64,000 bases of DNA, from assembly GCA_963281155.1 (NCBI GenBank), contig CAUJLY010000003.1, forward strand, positions 1,736,001-1,800,000, read 5' to 3'. The notes below the pieces were generated by a model, which was not told where the DNA came from, ran no database searches, and worked only from the letters and a program-made list of their open reading frames with translations. Position numbers and translations under genes: made by a program. Positions 11,558-21,738 of this stretch are shown in pieces; position 1 is the first letter of the stretch; every line of letters starts with the position of its first letter. This DNA is from Rhabditophanes sp. KR3021. Its lineage: Eukaryota > Nematoda > Chromadorea > Rhabditida > Alloionematidae.

Positions 11558-13259
11558 ATGACTTCAGCCACTAGTAAGATAGACTATATTTCACAACGAA
11601 TTTACACGGGTATGTTAGGAATCAAAATATTTTATTAAATCAAGCTAATTACTTAAACGAGGGGATCAAAATACTTAATAGAATTACTCATCAGTAGGCA
11701 TCTTAAGTTTGAAAATCTATTCAGTCAAGATATCAGCTACAGCACATGCATTGGCACTATTGAGGAAGTAGACGTCTGGTATTAGGTATTTGGCATGATC
11801 GGAGTTGGTGATCTGCCACTAAGATAAACTCCATATTCTCAGATAATTATTTAGAAGGATCAGGAAGCTTGAGATGGGGAGATTCAGCTGGGGGGTTCTT
11901 AATCTTGTCCTTTCTACTCTCTTTTATGTCGTCCCATTCTTTAAAATAGACATAGGCGTTGTATTTCTCAGAAGTAGTTGACCATCCCGTTCAAATCTCG
12001 TCTAACCATCTGAGCTACTGAAATTGGTATTGCTTCAAGATACTCTAAGCTTATGTCTTTATCTAAATCATTTTCACAATAAATTGGTTGGATCAGATGT
12101 AAGAAATTAACTGTTCTTTTAATTCGAGTACTTCACTTTCATTGACAAATGCCTTTGCGAAATCAGAAGGCAACTCGAACACTTCATCCATATAAGCCTC
12201 AACCTCTGGCTTACTTCTTCTAAGCAGCTTACATTTTTCAGTCAAACCGTAGGCATGAGCTTTTGAAGCAAACCAAAAGAATGACTTGGTTGCGATTGGT
12301 GGTCTAAAACTAAGGCAATTACTCATTATTGAAAATACTTAACTTGTAGAACACCTTTTCTTCCTACAGGTAACGATTCTTTTACAAGGATAGGTAGCTC
12401 CTTTCCGGTAGTTTCATAGGACAACTGCCCGATTCTAAAAGCGACAACCATTTCATCTTTGTTTTTCTTAAGCACCTTTCTTCATAGTTTAACTCCAGAC
12501 TAAGTGAATTGACGACTAAAAATAGGAGGCAACAGTGAGTAAACGTTACAAGTTAAATAACAATATAAAAACATTAATAGCAAAGTAACTAATATTAAAA
12601 ATTTAAAAAATGTTTCTTTAAAAGAAACCATAGTAAATAGCTGCCTTAAAAATTGCGCATTTTTATAAACAATACAATATTTATCTAAAACTCACAGGTA
12701 TCATTATCGTCACTTTATTTGGATGTGCTACGTAAGTTTTGTTAATTTAGTATTTGTTATTGTTACTGTGACGCTTATTTAAACAGCTATCATAATACAA
12801 TATTTTAGTACTTTGCTTCATAGCCAATTTACTAATGGAAGTTGCAGATTAAATGGGTTGATCGTTGGACTGGTCGCAATGGGGTCGACTGTTCTTTTTT
12901 ACACTTGGATGAGTTTGTATCTGACACAAGTTACCAGACAGAAGGAATTTGTTTTGGACTTTCAGTATATAATTGAATGTAGCGAGGGTGATAGTTCTGA
13001 TTATTTGCCTTATTCACAGGCATTGAAGGCTGCTAAATATCCGCCAGGTCTGATAATGGACACACATCTCTTATGCAATACGCCTGATGGAATCCCTCAA
13101 CCTTTAATTGCAAAAATCAGAGAAGAATTGCGCCTCAAAAGACAAGCAAACAGAAAAGCCGACTACTTATACAAAAAAGGTATAGAAAGACTAGTAAGGA
13201 AGAAAAACCAAAGTCTGCCAAAAAGAACGATAATGTTGGATCAAATAAATAAGGCATAA
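11558..13259 (+). CDS. Small two-TM protein of unknown function
   Basis: Three exons (11558-11609, 12698-12731, 12809-13259) join in frame to 178 residues starting MTSATSKIDYISQRIY. Two hydrophobic segments, at about residues 18-32 (IIIVTLFGCA) and 45-70 (LIVGLVAMGSTVLFYTWM), are followed by a hydrophilic tail with a basic Lys/Arg-rich end (REELRLKRQANRKADYLYKK). I do not recognise the family. Intron 1 is 1,088 bp, far larger than its neighbours, and consists of the repeat annotated separately. Intron phases (1 and 2) and GT/AG ends agree with the frame. The gene converges on the Wnt gene with about 100 bp between stop codons. Confidence 0.75.
11610..12697. repeat. Repeat-derived intron, copy 1
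   Basis: This complete phase-1 intron is homologous to the intron at 60838-61939. From the AACGAGGGGATC block (about 11655) to about 12460 the two are nearly identical. The remaining parts out to the GT and the AG are more diverged but alignable; both end TTTATAAAC...CAG and both have ATTTTATTAAA near the 5' end. Antisense reading frames are shared: 12326-12451 (41 codons) ends in a stop that overlaps the ATG of 12093-12326 (77 codons), and a third starts around 11990 and ends at 11847 (YNAYVYFKEWDD...). Their protein family is not recognised. Confidence 0.85.
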
Positions 13260-13360
13260 TTTCTATTTATTAACGTTACGCTTAGAATATTTATATGTAC
13301 ATTGTAATAAACACACTTCTTAATCACAAATAAAATTGGTTTAAATAAAATTAGAGAACT

Positions 13361-14627
13361 CTAACGGCAAGTGGATATCCAAACATGAGACAAGCATTCG
13401 TTACAATGTAGTTGGAAGTATCTTGTTAGTTTACAATCACATTTATATTTTAATACTTCGTGAGATACTCGGAAGTCTCTTCCGCAGCAAAGACGAGAGC
13501 AATCGCCCTCTGAATGTGTTTCGTTTCGCCAATTACATACTCGTGGCAAGGATCGTCGTTGTTGTAGATGATTGTGCATCGATGAGCAAATGTCTGGACT
13601 AGGCTCAAGGTATATCTTAAAAATGATGATTAGTATTAACATTTTATAAGCTTACCAAATCAGCACTCTTCGGCTTCGAATCCTCACTCAAAACCCTCTT
13701 CGCCTTATGATACTTCTCCGTCAAATACCTAGTAATTTCCCTCAAATCAGCCGTCTTCTTCCAACAGGTCTTTTGCTGACAACTTCCACTTACCCCATGA
13801 CATTTACAACTTGAAATCAAAGTTTTCTTTACCGCCAATCTCCCTGCCTTTAAATTATGCTTTTCCAATCTCTTCAAAGGTAACTTGATATTACCAGTCC
13901 TTGTCAACAATTTCCTGCTAGCAACAATGCCGAATTGCACTCCATAAGTACATCCAGACCATTCCCAATTTTGCTGGTCAGGGTTTGCATTACTTTCTAC
14001 ACATTTACATTCATCCAACCATCCTTGGGCACAAGCTGAAGCTACACCCCATGATGCACCTGCTGCAGACAATGCCCACAAATAGGCTGACTCTTTATAA
14101 CCTTAAAAAAGAGAAAAAATTCAAAGTCATTTATTCCCCAAACGCATAATATGCAAATGTATTAAATGTATTGTTAACTTTGATTGACACAAAGTAATTG
14201 CTTTTTGACATGTATATTTATCATTCAAAAGAGCGTCAAAAAATCACTTACCGTAACGAAGAATAGATGGTTCATGCAAAATAGTTCCGGAAACACTGCA
14301 ATCCCACGTTTGGAAACGTAATTCTTGTCGACAATGATTCATTGCTTCTTGAATGCCTTCGTAGGCGGAAACGGCTAGAAATGGGTAGGAGCGACATGCC
14401 ATTTGGAATTGTCTGAAGTTTCCTGATTGCAGGATGTCTTGAGTGCAACCTTGTAATAATTTGTCTGGAATAGGACTCTGGGTTGGCTTGTGTGTGTTGG
14501 CATCTAGTCTGACAAGGCTTTTCCCTAGTTCTACATCCAACGAATGTTTAGATCGGTATGGCAGTAGAAAAAGGCACAAATGTAGTAGGAGCAATAATTG
14601 AAAATATCTAATTGAAATGAAATTCAT
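13361..14627 (-). CDS. Wnt family secreted glycoprotein
   Basis: Three exons (14252-14627, 13656-14101, 13361-13615) join to 358 residues, a full-length Wnt. A hydrophobic N-terminal signal (FQLLLLLHLCLFLLP) is followed by the cysteine-rich core. Hallmarks are WEWSGC, the CKCHGVSGSC block whose serine receives palmitoleate from Porcupine, KTCW, and YLEPSPDIC just after the last intron. The C-terminal knot includes CSRLCCGRDF and ends C-R-stop. Wnts bind Frizzled and control polarity and cell fate. Which of the nematode Wnt classes it belongs to cannot be decided by eye. Introns are phase 1 and 0 with good GT/AG signals, and all expected regions are present. Confidence 0.96.
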
Positions 14628-16279
14628 TATATTTGTCTATAAAAAACAAGTCTTTCCTGTATACAATAATTTGATTTAAAAGGTATTATGTGTCTTTTGT
14701 TTAATAGCTATGTAAGTAATAAAATTGAAATATGCACAGTTAGAAAAAAGAGGCCTTTGGGTGTATGTTAATTGGTATTGATATGGTAGGGATGGTTGGT
14801 AAATGTGATTTTGTCTTTAACAAGGTAATAAAATAATATTCAAAATAATAGTAAAGGACGGGATGTAAGGTTTTTGGAAGCTACTGTAATTGTAAATGTT
14901 TTGTGGTGGTTTTGCTTTTAAATTTCTTCAATCAAAGGGTGTATATATACCCTATCGAAGATAATTATTGTGTCTTCTCAAGGAGTGGAGCTTACAATAA
15001 AAGTTTATTATGTTCGAAGTTGTAAAGGGGCATAAAAAGAAGAAGAAAGATTTGTAGATTTATATTTTATATTGTTGGTGTCGACGTAAGTAAAGGTGTA
15101 TAATTTTTGAATATGTCGTAAATAGACTTCAAAAAAGGAGTTGATCGGTGAGTTTAGAGTTTGTTAATCAAAAATAATGAAGTTGTGTTAATATTTTGGG
15201 AGGAAGGATGGTGTCGGCCACTTTACGAAAAGTTAAGTTGATCTTTTTTGACTTAAAAAAGATATGTGTTCAACATAAGGTAGTTAATGATAGGTAAGGA
15301 AGGCAATGAGACTTCTAATGTACTAAAAGGAAATGAGTTTTTAATATACTAAAGGCAATAAGATTTATAATATGCTATTTCTTAAGTAAAAAATTGTGCT
15401 ATTCATCTGAACATGAGCAATAATAATTTTGAACAAAAAATGCTCTCTTTAAAGGGAACGACAAATTATATTTCAAAAATATACAAATAGATAGATGTAC
15501 TTATTTGATGTATTTGTGACAATGCCATATTAAAGGTGTGATATGCAATTGTTCGTCCATTTCAAAAATAGTAATGATTAAAAATTGTATCAAAAGAATA
15601 AATACAACAAATACGACGCCATGGTAAATGTCAAAAAGGTAAAGGTTTTTTGGTTGGAAATGGTGCTTTTTTAATTAAGATTTAATTTGAGGAGAAATTC
15701 ATGGTCATTTGAAATTAATAAATTGCTTAGATATAACCGTTAAGTTTTAATGTTCTTTTAATTGAAAAAATAATGAACCAATGTGACTTAGATTATTAAG
15801 GTTAGTCTTGTTAGATGAGAATATGATGTTCTGAATTTTTTTAATCAAATTGACAATGTGATTTATAAATAACTACTCTCTGAGTCGAATCATTTTGAAT
15901 GTATCATTTTTTATAAGCATCTAGTTATATTATATTTTGTACATAAACTTTTACATTCATTTTTTAGATATCATTAAGTTGATTTTTATTATTGACATTA
16001 TACATATTGAGCATCAAGTTGTTAAAATGAAAATACAGATTACTAAAATAATGTTGTTTATTGAGCTAAAGAGTCAAAAATATATAAATTTACATAGAGA
16101 CAAAATATAAATTCTTTAAAAATTATTGGGAGATCATTTTTGCAAGTAAAAGATGGAGCAATCGCGTTCGTTTTGGTTTTTTGGTAGGTTAATTGATGGT
16201 GACTGAGTTAACCGAATAATGCTTTATCGGACATTTAAAAAGTATAGACTTCAAAACATATTAACCATTGCAGCCAAAG
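14628..16279. other. Long intergenic stretch upstream of Wnt
   Basis: About 1.6 kb without a credible reading frame, lying 5' of the Wnt gene. It is the likely place for Wnt regulatory DNA. An inverted GGGTGTATATATACCC palindrome occurs at about 14937. Confidence 0.5.
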
Positions 16280-16531
16280 TTAATTGATGAAGAGAAGCAT
16301 CGGGATTGGATCAAACTTTTCGGGTTCTTTTGGTTTTTCACCGTTTGGCAGGAGTTGTTGAGGGGGGTCTGGAGTAGCAAAGGCTGACAACAAGTTATTT
16401 AGCAATCCAAATGACTTATCCTTGATAGTCCCATCCTTGAAAAGACGAAATTGTTTTTGTTCCGTGAAGAATCCTTTTGGTCCATACATTAAATGCGCTA
16501 AGAAAGCATTTTCGGCAAAATTTTCAGACAT
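16280..16531 (-). CDS. Possible 83-residue hypothetical protein
   Basis: An ATG-started frame of 83 residues (MSENFAENAFLAHLMYGP...) with a Pro/Lys/Glu-rich second half (LLPNGEKPKEPEKF). Its base composition is less AT-rich than the surrounding spacer, which supports coding. I do not recognise it, and no further exons were found on either side. It could be a small gene or one exon of a larger one. Confidence 0.35.
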   Translation of the reverse strand: MSENFAENAFLAHLMYGPKGFFTEQKQFRLFKDGTIKDKSFGLLNNLLSAFATPDPPQQLLPNGEKPKEPEKFDPIPMLLFIN

Positions 16532-17814
16532 ACTCAGTTGATTAGACTGTAATAAAACAGACGTTAAGGTAAAACCTTAATCTATTAAGACCCACTGGAA
16601 AATATGAATGTTTAGAAGTGGATAATATGAATGAATATTAAAGGCGTCAATGTTGTTGTTGATTACAACACTAACAAATTTGCGTAAACGAAATAAATGA
16701 AAATAAGGAAGTTATTGTGTTTATATACAGAAAGTACTTCACGGCATGAGCACTTTAGATAGCATAACATAGATTATTTTGAAATAGCTTGTCATTAGTG
16801 GCGGGAAGTGTTGGAATGACGACAAAAATCTATATATTTGCTGTCAAGGGGCAATATCTTAATCTATACAATACCAGAAACTTTTAAAGTGTCTTTAATG
16901 GAAGATATTAGATTGCAAGATGTTTTGAAGCAAATGACAACAAAATATGAACAAATATAAGATTGTAATATGTTTTAAAGCAAAATTAATTTATTAAAGA
17001 ACAGACAATTTATTAAATTAAATGACAAGAACAAAAAAGTATTCTATATTTAACCGAAAAATTAAATATGTGCATATAATATCATTATTTTACATCATTT
17101 CGATGTAATAATCTTAAGCAAAGAAAGAAGTAAGAATCGTCACGTTTATATCAAAAAGAATGACGCGACTCTTCCACCCTATTTAATTATATCCTGATAA
17201 CCTCTTTAGCGTAGGGAAAACCCAAAAAGTGATTATTTGACATTTGATATTATCACCCTATAGTCAAGTGAATGCACAAAGAGAAGACAAATCTTTTTTG
17301 CATTTTTGACACAGCCGACTGGATGTAAGCTTTTTGTTATAAAACAATGTGTTCCCTAACTTGTGCAAACATAACAATTTGTTTAAACAAAATGGCACGT
17401 GGGTTGAATATTGGTAGGATGGAAACATTAACTAGCACATATAATTCACTTTTCCATAGTTTTCGTCTTTTATAATGAAGCCATTTTTGTGTTTGGTGTC
17501 AACAGGATGACAAAACAATCACTATTTATCACCAAATATTATGAGAAAATATATGATACTGCATATCTCTTATTCGAGAGAGGGTCAAAATTTGGGTGCA
17601 AGTCAATAATATGCTGCAAGTACTATGTATGACGTCATCATGGACTGGGCAATACTTTGACCTATTAATTGCAATAAGTTGGAATGGTTTTGGGAGTTCT
17701 AATTTAAATCAATTTAAGTTCTTTTTGCATCCAAAATCAGTCTCATTCATTCAATTTACTTAGCGCTTTTTAGCAGTGATATTACTTTTTGAATAATAGC
17801 TTTCAATTCAAATT
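16532..17814. other. Intergenic stretch upstream of DXO-like gene
   Basis: No gene seen. A perfect TGACGTCA palindrome (CRE-type bZIP site) lies at 17630-17637, about 180 bp before the DXO-like ATG. Whether it is used is unknown. Confidence 0.4.
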
Positions 17815-18899
17815 ATGTCAGTGGCTTATCTGGCTCGGGATTTTATTAATCCTATTTGTATTGGGAGGTTTCCTTGAAACATGACGCTGGTCTTTGTGAA
17901 GATTCAAAAGAAAATAAGTCTATTTTGTGCAAGAATCAATTGTATGGTCCGTGTTTGGCGTACAATTTACGATTGGGCTTCAGGGACTTTGAGAAAAGGA
18001 CGGAAATTTTTAAGAGAAATGCTCGTCTCAACTTTATCTTACATGCCTCTAACAATGGGAAGCTTCCGTTAAGAGAAGTGTTTGGGGGAGCTCAGCTTTA
18101 TTGCTCTCGAGGCGTATTAGTAGACATTGCTTTATCTTGTTATCTTAGAAATGGAGTAAATGCTTATTGCGTCCGTCGACAAGGGATAATCTTTTTGTTT
18201 CTTGATGATGAACCTGAAATTAACTTTTACCATGGAGACCAATATGTACTTCTTGAGAGTGGAGAAAAAGTCAGCAGAAATGACATGAATGAATACGTTG
18301 GACATAAATTTGAAACCTACGTTACTCGTAATATCAGGGATAACGCTCCAGACATTCATGGACCAGTCCGCGCATGGGCTCAGTATCGGCAAATTTTCAA
18401 AACTAACTTCAAAAGCAGAAGAAATGAATCTAGAAATATCAATATTGCGTACAGTGCTGAGATGGATTGTTTCGATATTACAGGTGAAAGTGTGGAATTA
18501 AAGACAAAGATTGAACGCAGCAGCAACGGTGTAACTCCCATTTTTGGTGAAATAAAAGCTCTCAAAACATGGTTCCAGTGTGTTCTTTCTAATAGTACTA
18601 AAGTAATTGTAGGATCTCGCGATCAAAATGATATTATTAAGAAAATCGAAAGCATTTCCACTGATAGATTACTCACTTCAAAAATTGAGATGGCCGCCAA
18701 CGAAGCATTTGAACAACTCCATTCCATTTTATTCAACGTAATTAATTCTTTTAACAACTACCAAAAGAATATTACTCTTTTGAAATTTAACAAGCAACCT
18801 GAAGATCAAGGTTTTAAGTTTGACATCTACACCATGCCAAATGATCAAGCAGACAAATTCTTTAATGACAAATTTAATAAAGTTTTTCCAGCCGAATAA
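17815..18899 (+). CDS. DXO: DXO/Rai1-family decapping nuclease, frameshifted near its N-terminus
   Basis: The 5' ATG at 17815 opens 20 codons ending ...CIGRFP-stop. The main body runs in another frame from about 17868 to 18899 (about 343 residues) and has no ATG until far inside. The two join naturally as ...GRF|SLKH..., matching the family's N-terminal G-x-F-S-L pattern, if one T were missing from the TTT run at about 17869. The body has DXO active-site blocks: Y-S-A-E-M-D-C-F-D, V-E-L-K-T and G-E-I-K-A-L-K-T-W, then VIVGSRDQ. DXO enzymes remove incomplete or NAD caps and degrade the RNA; nematodes carry several copies, including EOL-1. The single-base difference could be a sequencing or assembly error, or a real inactivating deletion. 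Confidence 0.85.
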
Positions 18900-19169
18900 T
18901 TAGAATTAGCTGATTTATTTTGTATTACCTTTTTGATTATATAAATGCTTTAAAACGAATTCTTCTAATTTTGTCTTTTTGTAAAATTAATACACTATTC
19001 TCGCAACTCCTGAATTGTTATAAACATCTGCTAAAAAGCTTATTAAAATAGTAAAATTATATGAGACCGTCTTAAATAAGTATTTAACTTCAAATATTCA
19101 TTAATTTGTAGGAACTTTAAATTTTGTGTTCGAAGTAAAGTACATATTTTTTATTTAGATATCTATGTG

Positions 19170-19460
19170 ATGTGCCAAGCTAAACTCGAGAACCACTGCA
19201 TGGTAATTGACGACAAGAAACTGAATTATCTAGCCTACGTGGACGACCCTGTTTTGACCACTAAGAACAGCAAACATCTTCAGAGAATAGTGGACGATTT
19301 TGCAAGGAAGCAAACAAAATCAACCCAATTTTGATCCTGTAGAAGTATAAAATTCTGAGCCAAACAAACAGAAAAAGCCCTTTGTCAACTTACAAGGTTG
19401 AGATCTTCGGCACCCCTTTGGAAGAAGTAGAATCTTACTAAACCTGGGCCAAATTATTTA
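19170..19460 (+). pseudogene. LINE (non-LTR) reverse-transcriptase relic
   Basis: A 54-codon frame (19170-19335) carries LAYVDDPVLTTKNSKHLQRI, which matches the catalytic Y-x-D-D motif and following helix of non-LTR reverse transcriptases. About 70 bp further, in changed frames, come VEIFGTPLEEVESY and then LGQII, the usual G-x-x-L-E-x-V-x-x-Y-x-Y-L-G block found downstream of the catalytic site. Stops and frameshifts separate the pieces and neither end of an element is visible, so this is a dead 5'- and 3'-truncated fragment. Confidence 0.75.
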
Positions 19461-19483
19461 GAACAAAAGTAAAGACTCTATAT

Positions 19484-19732
19484 TCAAAAAACTAAACCAC
19501 CGACCCAAAAAATTCTGGAAAGCTTATTTTTTATACTGTTTGATATTTTGATGTGTACGGCCCATGGAATTTCATCTTCATACTTAATAGGAATTCCATC
19601 GGATATAAATTTTACATATTCTTTTCCGAACATTTTTGTATTTCCAGATTCTGTTATTTTTTTGTATGATTGAATTATTTCAGTGATTATTTCACTATTA
19701 CTGATTCCACCAATAGCAATAATAGATATCAT
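19484..19732 (-). CDS. Short hypothetical frame, possibly a fragment
   Basis: An 82-residue ATG-started frame beside the LINE relic. KFISDGIPIKYEDEIPWAVHI has a faint resemblance to the entry of trypsin-like S1 domains (G-x-x-x-x-x-x-x-x-P-W-x-V), but no catalytic residues follow. It may be a truncated gene fragment or a chance frame. Confidence 0.22.
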   Translation of the reverse strand: MISIIAIGGISNSEIITEIIQSYKKITESGNTKMFGKEYVKFISDGIPIKYEDEIPWAVHIKISNSIKNKLSRIFWVGGLVF

Positions 19733-19859
19733 AGTTTTATATTATTCTGCCCTACTTGTAAAGTAAGAAATTAAAAATCAAGAAAGATTACTAATTTCGA
19801 GATATATTAAACCGAAACCAGCTTAAAAATGCGTATGTATATAATTCTTTATATCCAAA

Positions 19860-20203
19860 CTAAGGACAATCACTCTTAAGAACACAAGTATCAATAAAAG
19901 GATCTATTACAGCATATCCTTCTTTGCAATAACACCCGACAGGTGGACATGAGTTTGGGCTAAGATAATTTTCCTCGGGATCAAGCAAGTAACAAGTATC
20001 TGGATTAGAGGGCCCACATTTTTCAAAAAATGTTTGATTCGTTGGACAGACAGGTGTAGTTGTTGTGGCAAAATCGCAAACACTTTTAATTGGTTCAGTC
20101 GTTTGTTGGGAAAACATTAGCCAGGCTTGGAGGAACAAGGTTAAAAGCTAGAAATTTAAAATTAAAACAAATAATATTTATTCCTTACCGTTATTACCTT
20201 CAT
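19860..20203 (-). CDS. Secreted TIL-domain protease inhibitor-like protein A
   Basis: Two exons: a 15-base first exon (20189-20203, MKVIT) and 19860-20147, giving 100 residues. The junction builds a signal peptide (LLTLFLQAWLMF). The mature part is one trypsin-inhibitor-like cysteine-rich domain (VCPTNQTFFEKCGPSNPDTC ... GCYCKEGY ... CVLKSDC). It has eight cysteines rather than ten. TIL proteins usually inhibit serine proteases outside cells. It is a tandem paralogue of the gene at 20368-20770, with the same 15-base first exon and the same domain. Confidence 0.87.
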
Positions 20204-20367
20204 CCTGATGAGTTAATTAATGAATTCATTAAAACCAATTCTAATTAAAAATTCATTAATTAAAAATGTATTAAAACTTTTATCATATTTGCTCAATCAA
20301 ATATTTATTTGTATATTTATCTGACTATAACAACAAAAAATAAAGGTATTTTTTAATGAGTTAATTA

Positions 20368-20770
20368 TTATTTTGGACAGTCTGATTTTAAAACACATTT
20401 ATTTTTAAATCTGCTGTAAATTAGATATCCAGGAATACAATAACACCCTTGTTCCCCACATTTGATTTCATCTGGATCTCGATTAACACGATAAGTGTAA
20501 CATAAACTTGGATTTGTCGGACCACATTTATAATAAGTTTGGTTTTGTGGACATATTCGTTTTTTGATTTTGTTGTTTATTTTAGTTTTGATGGGTTCCA
20601 TTACTTTTTTGGCTTGCACTTTGATAGAAGGCATCTCACATCTTTCAGACTTATCATCTTGGGCATTGTGTAAATTGATGGTAGCACACAACAAATAAAT
20701 CAGTACCAACTAAAACATGCCCAAACCATATATCAAAAGTGTTTATAAAACTTACTAAACAAATCCTCAT
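20368..20770 (-). CDS. Secreted TIL-domain protease inhibitor-like protein B
   Basis: Two exons: 20756-20770 (MRICL, 15 bases) and 20368-20709, giving 118 residues. The signal peptide is RICLLVLIYLLCATIN. A basic linker (KVQAKKVMEPIKTKINNKIKKR) precedes one TIL domain (ICPQNQTYYKCGPTNPSLC ... GCYCIPGY ... CVLKSDC). As in the neighbouring copy, one cysteine is missing from the second cluster and one from the region before G-C-Y-C. Shared exon structure and the C-V-L-K-S-D-C-P end show a tandem duplication. Function as a protease inhibitor is inferred from the family only. Confidence 0.87.
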
Positions 20771-21738
20771 AGTGCTTCAATTTTGGAATGTTTAATGAAC
20801 ATTATTTTTATTTTATTTTATACATTTATCACTTTCCAAATCAAATACAATTAAAAGTTTATGCATTAATAAAAGCACATTTCCATCTACACAAAAACAA
20901 ACTTAAATTTCACACAATTGCATATCGAACTAAATGATGCCTAAAAATAGGGGCAACATTACCGCTTCGTCGAATATCAATTTCTTTCCTAACACAACTC
21001 AAAACAATCTTTTGCATACTGAAATTTAAAGGAAATTGAAGAGTAAGGGTAACTTCTTATCCTATTAAAAGTTACCCCAAACACATATTATAAATTTATA
21101 AATATATAAACTTCCGCCACATTTATCAGGGTAGTGTGGCGTTCGTGAATATTTATTCTTACTTTATAAAAGTAGTAAGCTATTGCCTGGGCCCTGTTAT
21201 ATATACACTTACTGAAATTTTTTGACTAAGGTTAGAGAAAAGACCTATCCTCATCTTTGTGTCTATAAACTTTTAACAATGATAGAGGGGTTTGGTGGGC
21301 TAAATATTAACAAGTGGCCAAATAACGGCCTGTTAAGCATCACAGTCATGCTGCTACTGACAAATGGCATTATATTGCTTGCCCACCACAATGAGTATGT
21401 ACTTCTTTTTTTAAACCAATTCGATTATTTACAAGTCTTTTTAAAATACAACTATACTTCCATTCATTACTACAATCCACCTAATTGTTTTCTTAATATA
21501 TCTTTCACCGAGTTTGCTAACTTCTTTCTATCTGTTATTACCACTTTCAGCAAATATGGGACATTTCCTAGCAGCCTTAGTCTCTCAAATTTACCCCCCA
21601 ATCAGTGCATTTTTAGCCGTGAATAGTTACAGGAATGCCAATATTATAATCTACCTAATTCATTTTCATCATATATATTTTATCCAGGCTGTTAAATTGT
21701 TTTTATCTGTTATTGCATTATAGGCACTTTAATCAAAT
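20771..21738. other. Intergenic region containing a duplicated CIB 5' segment
   Basis: No complete gene. A roughly 140-bp segment (21460-21600) resembles 21643-21783, which covers the CIB promoter and first exon. The upstream copy keeps an ATGGGA and CCTAGCAG..CTTAG block but is out of frame, so it is a decayed duplicate. Confidence 0.5.

Noticed and set aside
11985..12035. tRNA D-arm-like TAGCTCAGATGGTTAGA on the minus strand in both copies of the repeated intron, hinting at a tRNA-derived SINE
   Set aside because: The D-stem does not pair, the expected B box is absent in the same orientation, and the bases also read as a protein frame.
21222..21626. 134-codon open frame upstream of CIB
   Set aside because: It overlaps the decayed duplicate of the CIB first exon, lacks an early ATG and has no domain content.
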